A DNA stretch of 7,511 nucleotides, taken from contig CAYZHV010000196.1 in the NCBI GenBank assembly GCA_964478055.1, positions 1 through 7,511 on the forward strand, in the 5' to 3' direction. The notes beneath the pieces were generated by a model. It was not told the DNA's origin, made no database searches, and saw nothing but the letters and a program-made list of their open reading frames with translations. The position numbers and the translations under genes were made by a program. The stretch comes from CAYZHV01 sp964478055 (GTDB taxonomy: Bacteria > Spirochaetota > Spirochaetia > DSM-27196 > Alkalispirochaetaceae). This document shows positions 1 to 6,594 of the stretch, one piece after another (within the stretch, counting starts at the first letter, position 1; the number at the start of each line of letters is the position of its first letter).

Positions 1-1
1 G

Positions 2-1183
2 CCGGTTTCTCTGAGTAAGGATGAAGCGGTAGACCATAGGCCAAATATTGTTGTTGTCCAGATGGAGTCGGTGGACGCGCAACTGATAGACCGGCGCTAC
101 AACGGCGTGGAGGTGACGCCCTTTCTCAACGAGCTCAAGACGGATAGTCTCTACGCCTCGGACTTCTACGCGCAGCACGTAAACGGAAGTTTTGATGCGG
201 AGTTCGCTATGTTCACCTCCCAGTATCCGCTTAACAAGACCTACGCGTTCAAGGACAACGACATGAGCGATTTCGACTCGGTGATTCGTATCCTGAACGA
301 TAACGACTACCAAACGCTGGCCTTTCACGGTAATGAGGCGACTTTCTTTCACCGGCACAAGGCGTACCGGGAGCTCGGCTTCGATCGGTTCTACAGCAGA
401 AAGGACTTTGACGCGGACGCGACGGTCTATGAGGCGGATCATGAGCATCTCGGCATTAACGACTATGACTTTCTTCGGCAGTCCCTGGATTACATTGCCT
501 CGGCCCCGGAGCCGTTTTTCGCCTTTCTTATAACCGTTACGAGCCACACGACCTTCAACTTCTATCCTGAATCTCAGGCACGGGATGCCTTTGAGGAGAT
601 AACCCCCGCTTTGACACGGGACTTCTTTAACTCAGTCGCCTTTCTCGATCGTTCCCTGGAGATGTTCTTCTCGGGCCTGGAGGAGCGGGGCTTGGCTGAT
701 GACATCCTCTTCTTGTTATATTCCGACCAGGACGCGGCGGTCGAAAGCGATGTGTACAGCTCCCATCGAGCCTTCGTGACTGAGCGGCCGAATCTGGAGT
801 TGCCTGAGCATATCCCCCTCTTTGTTAAGCACGAAGATGTGGCGCCGGGGGTGATCTCCAAGATCGCCACGACCACGGACATCGCCCCTACCATACTCGA
901 CCTGCTTGGCGCTAACAGAGTGCCTGACGAGTTTGCCGGCACCTCGCTCTTGCATCCGGAAGAGCAACCGGTGCTCTTTCTGCACGAAGTGCCGCAGCTC
1001 TTCTACAAGGACCACCTCTTTGTTCTCGAGCTCACCGGCGAAAACGGCACCTACGAGGCAGTGGAGGTGGGACGGCTCGAGGATCCGCGAGAGAGAGATG
1101 TTCAACTTACCAAGGAGCAGAAAGAAAGCGCCCTCACTCTTATCGAGCAGACGAGGCGGATCATCAGAACCCGAAGACCCTGA
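2..1183 (+). CDS. LTA synthase / phosphoglycerol transferase-like sulfatase-fold protein (5' end cut by window)
   Basis: This is the extracytoplasmic catalytic domain of an alkaline-phosphatase/sulfatase superfamily protein of the LtaS/MdoB type. These enzymes take glycerol phosphate from phosphatidylglycerol and add it to an envelope polymer or glycan. The frame is open from base 2, and the ATG at 62 is internal: the family strand PNIVVVQ lies just before it, followed by MES, whose Glu (65-67) matches the first metal ligand. The usual N-terminal membrane helices would lie outside the window. NGSFDAEF (182-205) matches the nucleophile loop, with Ser (188-190) where S. aureus LtaS has Thr300. 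HGNEATFFHR matches the substrate loop containing LtaS Trp354/Arg356, with Phe for Trp and Arg kept. LITVTSH keeps the LtaS His416 equivalent (545-547). The usual Asp-His metal pair reads SDQD (722-733), so the His is Gln. A TTDIAPTILDLLG segment marks the C-terminal fold. The family is clear; activity and acceptor are uncertain. Confidence 0.85.
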   Translation, partial: PVSLSKDEAVDHRPNIVVVQMESVDAQLIDRRYNGVEVTPFLNELKTDSLYASDFYAQHVNGSFDAEFAMFTSQYPLNKTYAFKDNDMSDFDSVIRILNDNDYQTLAFHGNEATFFHRHKAYRELGFDRFYSRKDFDADATVYEADHEHLGINDYDFLRQSLDYIASAPEPFFAFLITVTSHTTFNFYPESQARDAFEEITPALTRDFFNSVAFLDRSLEMFFSGLEERGLADDILFLLYSDQDAAVESDVYSSHRAFVTERPNLELPEHIPLFVKHEDVAPGVISKIATTTDIAPTILDLLGANRVPDEFAGTSLLHPEEQPVLFLHEVPQLFYKDHLFVLELTGENGTYEAVEVGRLEDPRERDVQLTKEQKESALTLIEQTRRIIRTRRP

Positions 1184-1184
1184 G

Positions 1185-2171
1185 GTGCGAAGGCTCGGCC
1201 CTCGCAACGCCCCGCCGGTGAACCTGCCCTTTCTCCTTGTGGCGGTCCTGGCCTCGGGGATCGCACTCTTCGGTCTCTTTTTCTCCCGGAGCTTTCCGGA
1301 GGAGGGGGCAGCGCTCTTTGACCGGTACGCCATGCCGCACCCTGCGGTCATCGCTCACCGCGGAGCCTCGGCGGTCGCCCCGGAGTCCACGGCTCCGGCG
1401 TATCGTAGAGCAATCGAGATGGGAGCGGACTACCTCGAGGCGGACCTTCGCAGAACCGCTGATGGACGTATCGTGGTCCATCACGACGCCACTCCGGCGA
1501 GAACGTCGAACGCCGGAGAGCTCTTTCCCGGCCGGAGCGGGGAGCCCCTGGGGCGGTACACCCACGAGGAGTTGGGCCGAGTCGATTTTGGAAGCTGGTA
1601 TAACCAGGCCCATCCCCTTCGCAGCAGAGAGGAGTTCCGAGGTTTGTCGATCCTCACGCTCGGGGAGCTGATCGCGATTGCTGATAGTGCTCCTCGACGG
1701 ACGGGTCTCGTCTTAGAGCTCAAGGATCCAGCGAAGTACCCGGGTATTGAGAAAGAGGTGGTCGAGATCCTGAAAGAAGAGGGTTGGATAGACTCTGCGG
1801 GAGGCCCAACGGTTCCGGGCTCGCTAGTCTTCTTCTCCTTCAACCTGGAGGCACTCAAGAATCTCCAACAACTGGCACCGAGGGTGCCGCGGGTCTTTCT
1901 GATTTCCGGAGAGATGATTTCCTGGGCGCGATGGCGCTTCTGGCTAAGCAGGGCCGCAGATGTCGCGGACGGAGTAGGGGCAAAAGGCTTGTTCACCTGG
2001 CCCTGGTATATTGCTGGCGCCCATGATCGGGGTCTATTTGTTTTGCCTTATGTGGTTAACGAGGTGTGGCAGCTCAAGTTGATAACCGAGTACCGGGCGG
2101 ACGGCTACATAACTGACCGCCCCGGGTTTGTCCGGGAGTTCGTGGATGCCCTCAGTGACGCCTCAGAGTGA
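1185..2171 (+). CDS. Membrane-anchored glycerophosphodiester phosphodiesterase (GDPD family)
   Basis: It hydrolyses glycerophosphodiesters to glycerol 3-phosphate plus an alcohol, on a TIM-barrel fold. With the GTG at 1185 the protein has 328 residues: a basic N-terminus (VRRLGPRN), one hydrophobic segment at about 14-33, then the catalytic domain, so it is probably anchored and faces outward. Family signatures are AHRGAS with His58, PEST with Glu67 (usually PENT), LEADL with Glu85 and Asp87 as metal ligands, VVHHD with His99/His100, LELK with Glu178, FFSFN, and the C-terminal GYITDRP. All core residues appear present. The start is chosen because GTG 1185 follows the upstream stop by one base (TGAGGTG), which suggests translational coupling, and because it puts Arg residues before the helix. 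GTG 1218 is the alternative; neither has a clear ribosome site. Pairing with the phosphoglycerol transferase-like gene suggests turnover of the same envelope glycerophosphate. It could also simply scavenge phospholipid head groups. Confidence 0.92.
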   Translation: MRRLGPRNAPPVNLPFLLVAVLASGIALFGLFFSRSFPEEGAALFDRYAMPHPAVIAHRGASAVAPESTAPAYRRAIEMGADYLEADLRRTADGRIVVHHDATPARTSNAGELFPGRSGEPLGRYTHEELGRVDFGSWYNQAHPLRSREEFRGLSILTLGELIAIADSAPRRTGLVLELKDPAKYPGIEKEVVEILKEEGWIDSAGGPTVPGSLVFFSFNLEALKNLQQLAPRVPRVFLISGEMISWARWRFWLSRAADVADGVGAKGLFTWPWYIAGAHDRGLFVLPYVVNEVWQLKLITEYRADGYITDRPGFVREFVDALSDASE

Positions 2172-2175
2172 GGCG
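2159..2175. terminator. Hairpin across the convergent stop codons of the GDPD and MFS genes
   Basis: A perfect 6-base stem (CGCCTC at 2159-2164, GAGGCG at 2170-2175) with a 5-base loop (AGAGT) sits on the 9-base tail-to-tail overlap. The TGA stop of the phosphodiesterase (2169-2171) and the TGA stop of the transporter (2163-2165 on the other strand) are symmetric about base 2167. No T-run follows on either strand, so it is not a textbook intrinsic terminator. It may slow or stop polymerase from both sides, or may result only from the two mirrored stop codons. Confidence 0.3.
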
Positions 2176-3347
2176 GCGGACTCTTCCTCCCTGGGCCGCT
2201 TAACCAACGGGACAACCGCTATCCCCCCGGCCATCACGGCTCCCACCCAGACGTAGCCGAGGCCAAAGGTCCCCGCCTCCGCCAAGCGGCCGAGAATGGC
2301 GGGGATCATACCCGCGCCGAAGAGGTAGGCCATCGGAATGACCAGGGAAATGGTGAGGTTTCGCTGCTTGGAGCTGCTCACCCCGGCGAGGGCCGCGAGA
2401 CCCGGGGGAAAGAAACCCGAGATGAGCATTGGCTGAAGATAGACCGCCGTGAGGAGTAACCCGCCCTCCGCGAGGCCGAGGGTCGCCGTTGTGACCCCTG
2501 ATGTAACTACAATCGTGCCGAGGACCCGGCGAAATCCGAGGTGGTCTGTGGCCCAGCCGGAGAGAAAGACCCCGAGGAGCGAGGTGAGGCGAGAAGTGCT
2601 GATGACGGTGTTTACCGTTGTACGCGGCAGGCCGTGAACATCGACCAAGTAGGTCGGCAGCATGGAGTACACTCCCATTTCGAGGCCCAGGGCCATGACG
2701 AAGAGGAAGGTAATAAGCCAGAACTGCGGCTTTCGAAAGAGGCGTCCCACGGCGCTCCAGGCGGGAGGGGTCCCTCGAAATCGGCCGCCTTCGCCAAAAC
2801 GCCAGAACGCCAGGGAGGCGGCGAGGGCGACGGCGCTCAGGATCACCATGAGAGCTCTCCAGTTCCCGAACCTGAGGGCAAGCTCCGCCAAGAAGGGCGC
2901 TGCGGCAAGGCCGAAAATCGGACCGAGCTCGTGAAGGGCAATCGCTCGTCCCCACTGTCGGTAGTGCACGACGTCGGTGAGGGTCGTCATGCCCGAGGGC
3001 AGGTAAAGTCCTGCGCCTGCGCCAATAACGAACAATCCGACCCGAAAGGGCAGGACGCTGCCAGATGCGGAAAGTATGAGAAGTCCCGCCGCCGCAAGGA
3101 CCCCCGAGGCGGCGATGGCCGTGTGGTGCTCGATCCGCTGCAGAAACACCCCTGAGAGGAGCATGGTGCCCATGAGGCCAACGGAGATAAACAGAAAGAG
3201 CGCGCCGCCCTGGGCGCGGGTGATCTCGAGGGCTACCTCCACTTCCAAGAGGAGGGGTGAGAGGATGGTTCGTGCCACAAAGGTCATGAAAAAGACCCAA
3301 ACCAAAAGGAGCGTCGATGCGAGGGGAAACTTCTTTTCTTCTTGCAT
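2163..3347 (-). CDS. MFS transporter, 12 transmembrane helices, substrate unknown
   Basis: This is a major facilitator superfamily secondary transporter of the inner membrane, 394 residues and full length for the family. Hydrophobic segments fit 12 helices in two halves of six, separated by a polar central loop at about residues 184-206 (WRFGEGGRFRGTPPAW onward). The second half carries a good copy of MFS motif A between helices 8 and 9 (GWATDHLGFRR, residues 264-274, Asp268). The matching loop 2-3 in the first half is degenerate (GVFLQRIEHH). Residues 133-146 (GRAIALHELGPIFG) form the conserved GRA...G-P loop and start of helix 5. The start ATG at 3347 has a GAAGGA Shine-Dalgarno-like site a few bases upstream. 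The 3' end overlaps the convergent phosphodiesterase by 9 bases, and recQ is divergent upstream, so it seems transcribed alone. No residue pattern or neighbour tells the substrate; sugar, organic anion and drug export all remain possible. Confidence 0.93.
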   Translation of the reverse strand: MQEEKKFPLASTLLLVWVFFMTFVARTILSPLLLEVEVALEITRAQGGALFLFISVGLMGTMLLSGVFLQRIEHHTAIAASGVLAAAGLLILSASGSVLPFRVGLFVIGAGAGLYLPSGMTTLTDVVHYRQWGRAIALHELGPIFGLAAAPFLAELALRFGNWRALMVILSAVALAASLAFWRFGEGGRFRGTPPAWSAVGRLFRKPQFWLITFLFVMALGLEMGVYSMLPTYLVDVHGLPRTTVNTVISTSRLTSLLGVFLSGWATDHLGFRRVLGTIVVTSGVTTATLGLAEGGLLLTAVYLQPMLISGFFPPGLAALAGVSSSKQRNLTISLVIPMAYLFGAGMIPAILGRLAEAGTFGLGYVWVGAVMAGGIAVVPLVKRPREEESAASL

Positions 3348-3359
3348 AATCCTTCGGGA

Positions 3360-3365
3360 ATCATA
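3360..3365 (-). promoter_or_regulatory. Possible -10 box for the MFS transporter
   Basis: On the minus strand this reads TATGAT, five of six matches to the sigma-70 -10 consensus, in GC-rich surroundings. Only 12 bases separate it from the ATG at 3347. No convincing -35 box lies 16-18 bases upstream (the best reads TATGCA). If used, the transcript would have a leader of only a few bases, which would cut into the GAAGGA site. It is tentative. Confidence 0.25.
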
Positions 3366-3461
3366 CGGGCTCGAGAAAGTCCTGCATAGGCGGCGCTAAG
3401 ATGAAGTGCCGGGCGCAGTCACCCGGTCTAATACCGTATGGCCGATTCGGCGCTCCTCTGC

Positions 3462-3467
3462 TATAGT
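3462..3467 (+). promoter_or_regulatory. Possible -10 box for recQ
   Basis: TATAGT, five of six matches to the -10 consensus, lies 9 bases before the preferred recQ ATG at 3477. No -35 match is visible at the right spacing. If real, transcription would begin at or next to the start codon and the message would be nearly leaderless. It would then also rule out the upstream ATG at 3438. The evidence is position and sequence only. Confidence 0.25.
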
Positions 3468-3476
3468 TCCCGGCGC

Positions 3477-5342
3477 ATGACCGGCGACGCCAAGAAGCTA
3501 CTCAAGAAAACCTTTGGCTTTTCCCGTTTTCGTCCTTATCAGGAGGAGATTGTGGGGGCGATCCTCTCCGGCCGCGACCTCTTTGGGGCCCTGCCTACCG
3601 GCGGGGGCAAGTCCCTATGCTATCAGCTGCCTTCTCTTCTTCTCCCGGGCCTAACCGTGGTGGTAAGTCCTCTGATTGCCCTTATGGAAGACCAGGTCGA
3701 AGGAGCCCGGCAGTTCGGGCTCCCCGCGGCGTATCTCAACAGCAGTCTCACGGAGGCTGAGTCCCGGGATGTGCACCGGAGGCTCTACGCCGGAGAGATC
3801 AAGCTTCTTTACGCCTCACCGGAGCGCCTTGCCAACGCCTCCTTTCGGGAGCGTCTTCGCGAGTGGGGCGTCTCACTCTTTGCCATCGATGAGGCACACT
3901 GCATCTCCGAGTGGGGACACGAGTTTCGCCCGGAGTACAGAAATCTCACCGTGCTCCGTCGAGAGTTCGCCGACGCGGTTGTCGCCGCTTTTACCGCTAC
4001 CGCCACGCCCAGGGTACAGGAGGACGTGGTCAAGCTTCTCGGGCTAAAGGATCCGCTTCTCGTTCGCGGGGATTTCGACCGGCGGGAGATCTTCTATCGG
4101 GTGGTGCGCAAACAGAAGGTAAATAACCAGATCCGGGAGTTTGTGGCGGCCCACCCTGAGGAGCCGGGAATCGTCTATCGCGCCACGCGCAGAAGCGTCG
4201 AGGAGACCGCAGGGGCCCTTCGGCAGGCTGGATTCACGGCGCTGCCCTACCATGCGGGCCTCTCGGACAGCGAGCGCCGGAAGAACCAAGCGGCCTTTGT
4301 CCGGGATGAAGCAGAGGTGATCGTCGCCACCATCGCCTTCGGCATGGGCATCGATAAGTCAAACGTGCGCTGGGTGCTCCATGGTGACCTGCCCAAGAGC
4401 ATCGAGGCCTACTACCAGGAGACCGGCCGATGCGGACGAGATGGAGAGGACGCGGAGACCTGTCTCTTCTTCAGCCCCGGAGATATAAGCAAGATCCGCT
4501 ACCACATCGACCGCATGGAGGTGGACACCGAACGGGAGCAGGCGGAGCGGAACCTCCGGGAGATGCTCCGTTTCGTGGATGCCGGGACCTGCAGAAGGAC
4601 CCAGCTCCTCTCGCACTTCGGGCAGGAGCACTCCGGTGAATGCGGTCGCTGCGACGTCTGCACCGGAGAGATCGCCACCAGTGATGTCACCGAGGACGCT
4701 CAGAAACTGCTTTCCGCCATCTACCGGACGGGAGAACGCTTTGGCGCGCACTACGTGGCGGACCTTCTTATCGGCGATGACGACGAGCGAATGCGTCGGT
4801 TTGGCCACCACGAGCTACCCACCTTCGGCGTCGGATCGGACAAGCCAAAGTCCTGGTGGCTCTCCATCGCCAAGGATATGGAGGCCGCGGGTCTCCTTGT
4901 TAGGCGGGACGGCGAGCGGAGCGGCCTCAAGATTAGCGCTGCAGGCAAGGATGTGCTCTACGGCCGGAAGGCTTTCGAGGCGGTAGAGCGGCCGGAGCAG
5001 AGTTCTAAGGCCCGGGCCCGGGACAGCAGGAGCGCTGGAACAGGCGCCGCTCGCGCCTCCCGGGCCCCAGGCACTGAGACTGCCATTTGGCGGGAGGATC
5101 AGGAACGCCTCTTTCAGTGTCTCCGAGGATTGCGGAAACAGCTGGCCGTGGAGAAGGGGATCCCTCCCTACATGATCTTTAGCGACAAGAGTCTCAAGGG
5201 GATGGTGAAAAATCGCCCGGAGACGATGCCGGGGCTCCTTCGTGTCCACGGTGTGGGGGAGCGAAAGGCGGAGCTCTATGGGGCAGAGTTTCTCGGCAGA
5301 ATTCGGAGCTTTCTTGCTACCGGGGAGTGTCCGGAGGGATAA
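3477..5342 (+). CDS. recQ: ATP-dependent DNA helicase RecQ
   Basis: RecQ is a 3'-5' DNA helicase that unwinds forked and recombination intermediates in the cytoplasm, acting in repair and in restart of stalled forks. Numbered from ATG 3477 (621 residues): motif 0 FRPYQEE (18-24), Walker A TGGGKS (41-46), motif Ia VVVSPLIALMEDQV (61-74), DEAH box (138-141) followed by the RecQ aromatic loop CISEWGHEFRP, motif III TATATP (173-178), motif V AFGMGIDKSNVRWV, and motif VI QETGRCGRDG (314-323) with Cys where Ala is usual. The zinc module has Cys372, 389, 392 and 395. An RQC winged helix follows (about 402-497), then a polar Ala/Arg/Ser-rich linker (about 503-535) and one HRDC domain (about 541-613). 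The length is normal for bacterial RecQ. The in-frame ATG at 3438 would add 13 residues; neither start has a Shine-Dalgarno site, and 3477 is preferred because homologues begin close to motif 0. It overlaps the convergent dehydrogenase by 26 bases. Confidence 0.97.
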   Translation: MTGDAKKLLKKTFGFSRFRPYQEEIVGAILSGRDLFGALPTGGGKSLCYQLPSLLLPGLTVVVSPLIALMEDQVEGARQFGLPAAYLNSSLTEAESRDVHRRLYAGEIKLLYASPERLANASFRERLREWGVSLFAIDEAHCISEWGHEFRPEYRNLTVLRREFADAVVAAFTATATPRVQEDVVKLLGLKDPLLVRGDFDRREIFYRVVRKQKVNNQIREFVAAHPEEPGIVYRATRRSVEETAGALRQAGFTALPYHAGLSDSERRKNQAAFVRDEAEVIVATIAFGMGIDKSNVRWVLHGDLPKSIEAYYQETGRCGRDGEDAETCLFFSPGDISKIRYHIDRMEVDTEREQAERNLREMLRFVDAGTCRRTQLLSHFGQEHSGECGRCDVCTGEIATSDVTEDAQKLLSAIYRTGERFGAHYVADLLIGDDDERMRRFGHHELPTFGVGSDKPKSWWLSIAKDMEAAGLLVRRDGERSGLKISAAGKDVLYGRKAFEAVERPEQSSKARARDSRSAGTGAARASRAPGTETAIWREDQERLFQCLRGLRKQLAVEKGIPPYMIFSDKSLKGMVKNRPETMPGLLRVHGVGERKAELYGAEFLGRIRSFLATGECPEG

Positions 5343-6366
5343 GAACCTTTGCCCCCCGGCCGCTTCCTTCCTTGAGCTCCCGGAGGGCCCGGTTTGCCTC
5401 TTCGAGAGGGTAGGTCTCCACGGTTGGGCGTATGGGTATCTCCGCCGCCACCTCGAGCGCCCGGCGAATGTCATTCCTGGTGACGTTGGCCACGGTGGTG
5501 AGCTCCTTTTCCATCCATAGATGGCGCTGGTAGTCGAGCTCCTGCAGCGCTTCCTTGTCCATGTCTTCCTTCCTGATCGCGTTTACCACCAGCCGCCCTC
5601 CGGGCAGAAGAAGGCGCATTCCTTCCACCACCGGCTTCCAGACCGGGGTTGTGTCGATTATCGCGTCCATCCGCTGGGGCGGCTCCGTCCCCGGTGGTCC
5701 CGCCCAGTCCGCTCCGAGACTCCGGGCGAAGTCCTGCTTCTCCTCGGAGCGGGTGAAGACGAAGAGGCCCGCCTCAGGATACTCGTGCCGCGCCATCTGG
5801 AGCACCAGGTGAGCCGAAGCCCCAAAGCCGAAAAAACCCAGGGTGCCCTCCTCCCGCAGGCTCGCCCGGCGGAGAGAGCGGTAACCCACACCCCCGGCGC
5901 AGAGTAGCGGTGCCGCCTCCTCATGGGTAAAGCGCTCCGGAATCGGATAGGCTGAACTCTCAGGCACGACCATCTGTCCCGCGTACCCGCCGTCTGCGTC
6001 CCGCCCGGTGGCCCTAAAGGAGTCACAGAGGTTCTCCCGGCCGCTTCGGCACTGCTCGCACTCGCCACAGGAGCTGTAGAACCAGCCGACGCCGACCCGG
6101 GCGCCAGGCTCGAACTGCGAGGCCCCCTCACCGACAGCATCAACCACGCCGACCACCTCGTGCCCGGGGATGATCGGCAGCCTCGGCGGCGCGGTACGCC
6201 CTTCTATCTCATCCAGCTCGGTGTGGCACACTCCGCAGGCGAGAACTCGCAGTCGGACTTCTCCCGGCCCCGGCTCCGGAACCGGGACCTCCCGGAGCTC
6301 CAAGGGATCGACGCCGAGGCCCACCTCCGCAAGCTCGGGAAGAACCATCGCTTTCATCGTGCTCAT
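5317..6366 (-). CDS. Zinc-dependent alcohol dehydrogenase (MDR family), probably NADP(H)-preferring
   Basis: This medium-chain dehydrogenase/reductase oxidises an alcohol or reduces an aldehyde with a nicotinamide cofactor in the cytoplasm. It is 349 residues, the usual family length, from ATG 6366 with an AGAGG site just upstream; an in-frame ATG three codons later is possible. Catalytic zinc ligands fit Cys47 (CGVCHTE), His69/Glu70 (PGHE) and Cys156 (LLCAGG). The structural zinc loop has all four Cys: 100, 103, 106 and 114. The nucleotide fold reads GFFGFGASAH (177-186), i.e. GxGxxA, and the second strand ends in FTRSEEK (204-210) with no acidic residue. This favours NADP(H) over NAD(H), as in the YahK-like branch (family knowledge; inference here). 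Its substrate is not visible. The gene is divergent from the kinase-like gene and convergent with recQ, so it appears to be its own transcription unit. A TATACT box lies 16 bases upstream of the start. Confidence 0.94.
   Translation of the reverse strand: MSTMKAMVLPELAEVGLGVDPLELREVPVPEPGPGEVRLRVLACGVCHTELDEIEGRTAPPRLPIIPGHEVVGVVDAVGEGASQFEPGARVGVGWFYSSCGECEQCRSGRENLCDSFRATGRDADGGYAGQMVVPESSAYPIPERFTHEEAAPLLCAGGVGYRSLRRASLREEGTLGFFGFGASAHLVLQMARHEYPEAGLFVFTRSEEKQDFARSLGADWAGPPGTEPPQRMDAIIDTTPVWKPVVEGMRLLLPGGRLVVNAIRKEDMDKEALQELDYQRHLWMEKELTTVANVTRNDIRRALEVAAEIPIRPTVETYPLEEANRALRELKEGSGRGAKVLIPPDTPR
5331..5359. terminator. Imperfect GC-rich hairpin at the recQ / dehydrogenase 3' overlap
   Basis: CCGGAGGG (5331-5338) can pair with CCCCCCGG (5352-5359) with a single A-C mismatch, leaving a 13-base loop that holds the recQ stop codon (5340-5342). 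On the plus strand a pyrimidine-rich stretch (5360-5374, CCGCTTCCTTCCTTG) follows, not a true T-run. The sequence is also coding for the end of the dehydrogenase. It may act as a weak recQ terminator, or be a chance pairing in GC-rich DNA. Confidence 0.22.
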
Positions 6367-6594
6367 GACTGCCTCTAAGGTTAGTATACCGGCCCAAGGC
6401 GTCGGGCGCCGAGTAGCACGGGCCGGAGCCGACGCGGTTGGCGGACAAGCTGGTGCGCGGTCGCAGTACGTGGTTTTAGTATCCAGAGCGCCGAGGTGCC
6501 GACGCAAAGTCACGACACATTTACGTTCGTTCATCAAATATGTTACGGTTGCTTCTACAGGGCGCTGGGCTGAGAACCTTCCTGGCGGCAGAGC
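6367..6594. other. 228-base divergent intergenic region
   Basis: This is the longest gap in the window and must carry the starts of both divergent genes. Toward the dehydrogenase there is a TATACT box (described separately). A 7-base inverted repeat GCGTCGG/CCGACGC occurs at 6399-6405 and 6429-6435. GCGCCGAG occurs twice (6406-6413 and 6488-6495), as does GCCGACGC (6428-6435 and 6498-6505). An AT-richer patch at 6519-6547 contains TATGTT (6539-6544), a possible weak -10 box for the kinase-like gene about 50 bases before its ATG, without a clear -35. I see no convincing small gene or structured RNA here. Confidence 0.4.
6383..6388 (-). promoter_or_regulatory. Possible -10 box for the alcohol dehydrogenase
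   Basis: On the minus strand this reads TATACT, five of six matches to the -10 consensus, 16 bases upstream of the ATG at 6366. The expected start would leave a leader of about 10 bases that still contains AGAGG. There is no recognisable -35 box at 16-18 bases, so an activator or another sigma factor would be needed if this is a promoter. Confidence 0.3.

Noticed and set aside
62..64. ATG at 62 as the true start of the first gene
   Set aside because: The frame is open upstream to the window edge, and the PNIVVVQ strand of the catalytic fold lies before this ATG, so it is internal.
906..1184. Extension of the phosphodiesterase frame upstream to an ATG at 906
   Set aside because: This part overlaps the transferase-like gene out of frame, is rich in Arg and Ser, and lacks homology to the family; the protein most likely starts at GTG 1185 or 1218.
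2541..3155. A plus-strand open frame of about 200 codons antisense to the transporter
   Set aside because: It has low-complexity charged composition without any family features, and is explained by antisense of GC-rich coding DNA.
2200..3300. A second long open frame (about 366 codons) on the minus strand inside the transporter gene
   Set aside because: It is rich in Arg, Pro, Gly and His, has no recognisable domain, and lies out of frame within a clear 12-helix transporter; it is a shadow of GC-rich codon use.
6367..6537. Extension of the dehydrogenase frame by 57 codons to an ATG at 6537
   Set aside because: The added residues show no dehydrogenase-like sequence; family members start near MKAMVL, and ATG 6366 has an AGAGG site and nearby -10 box.
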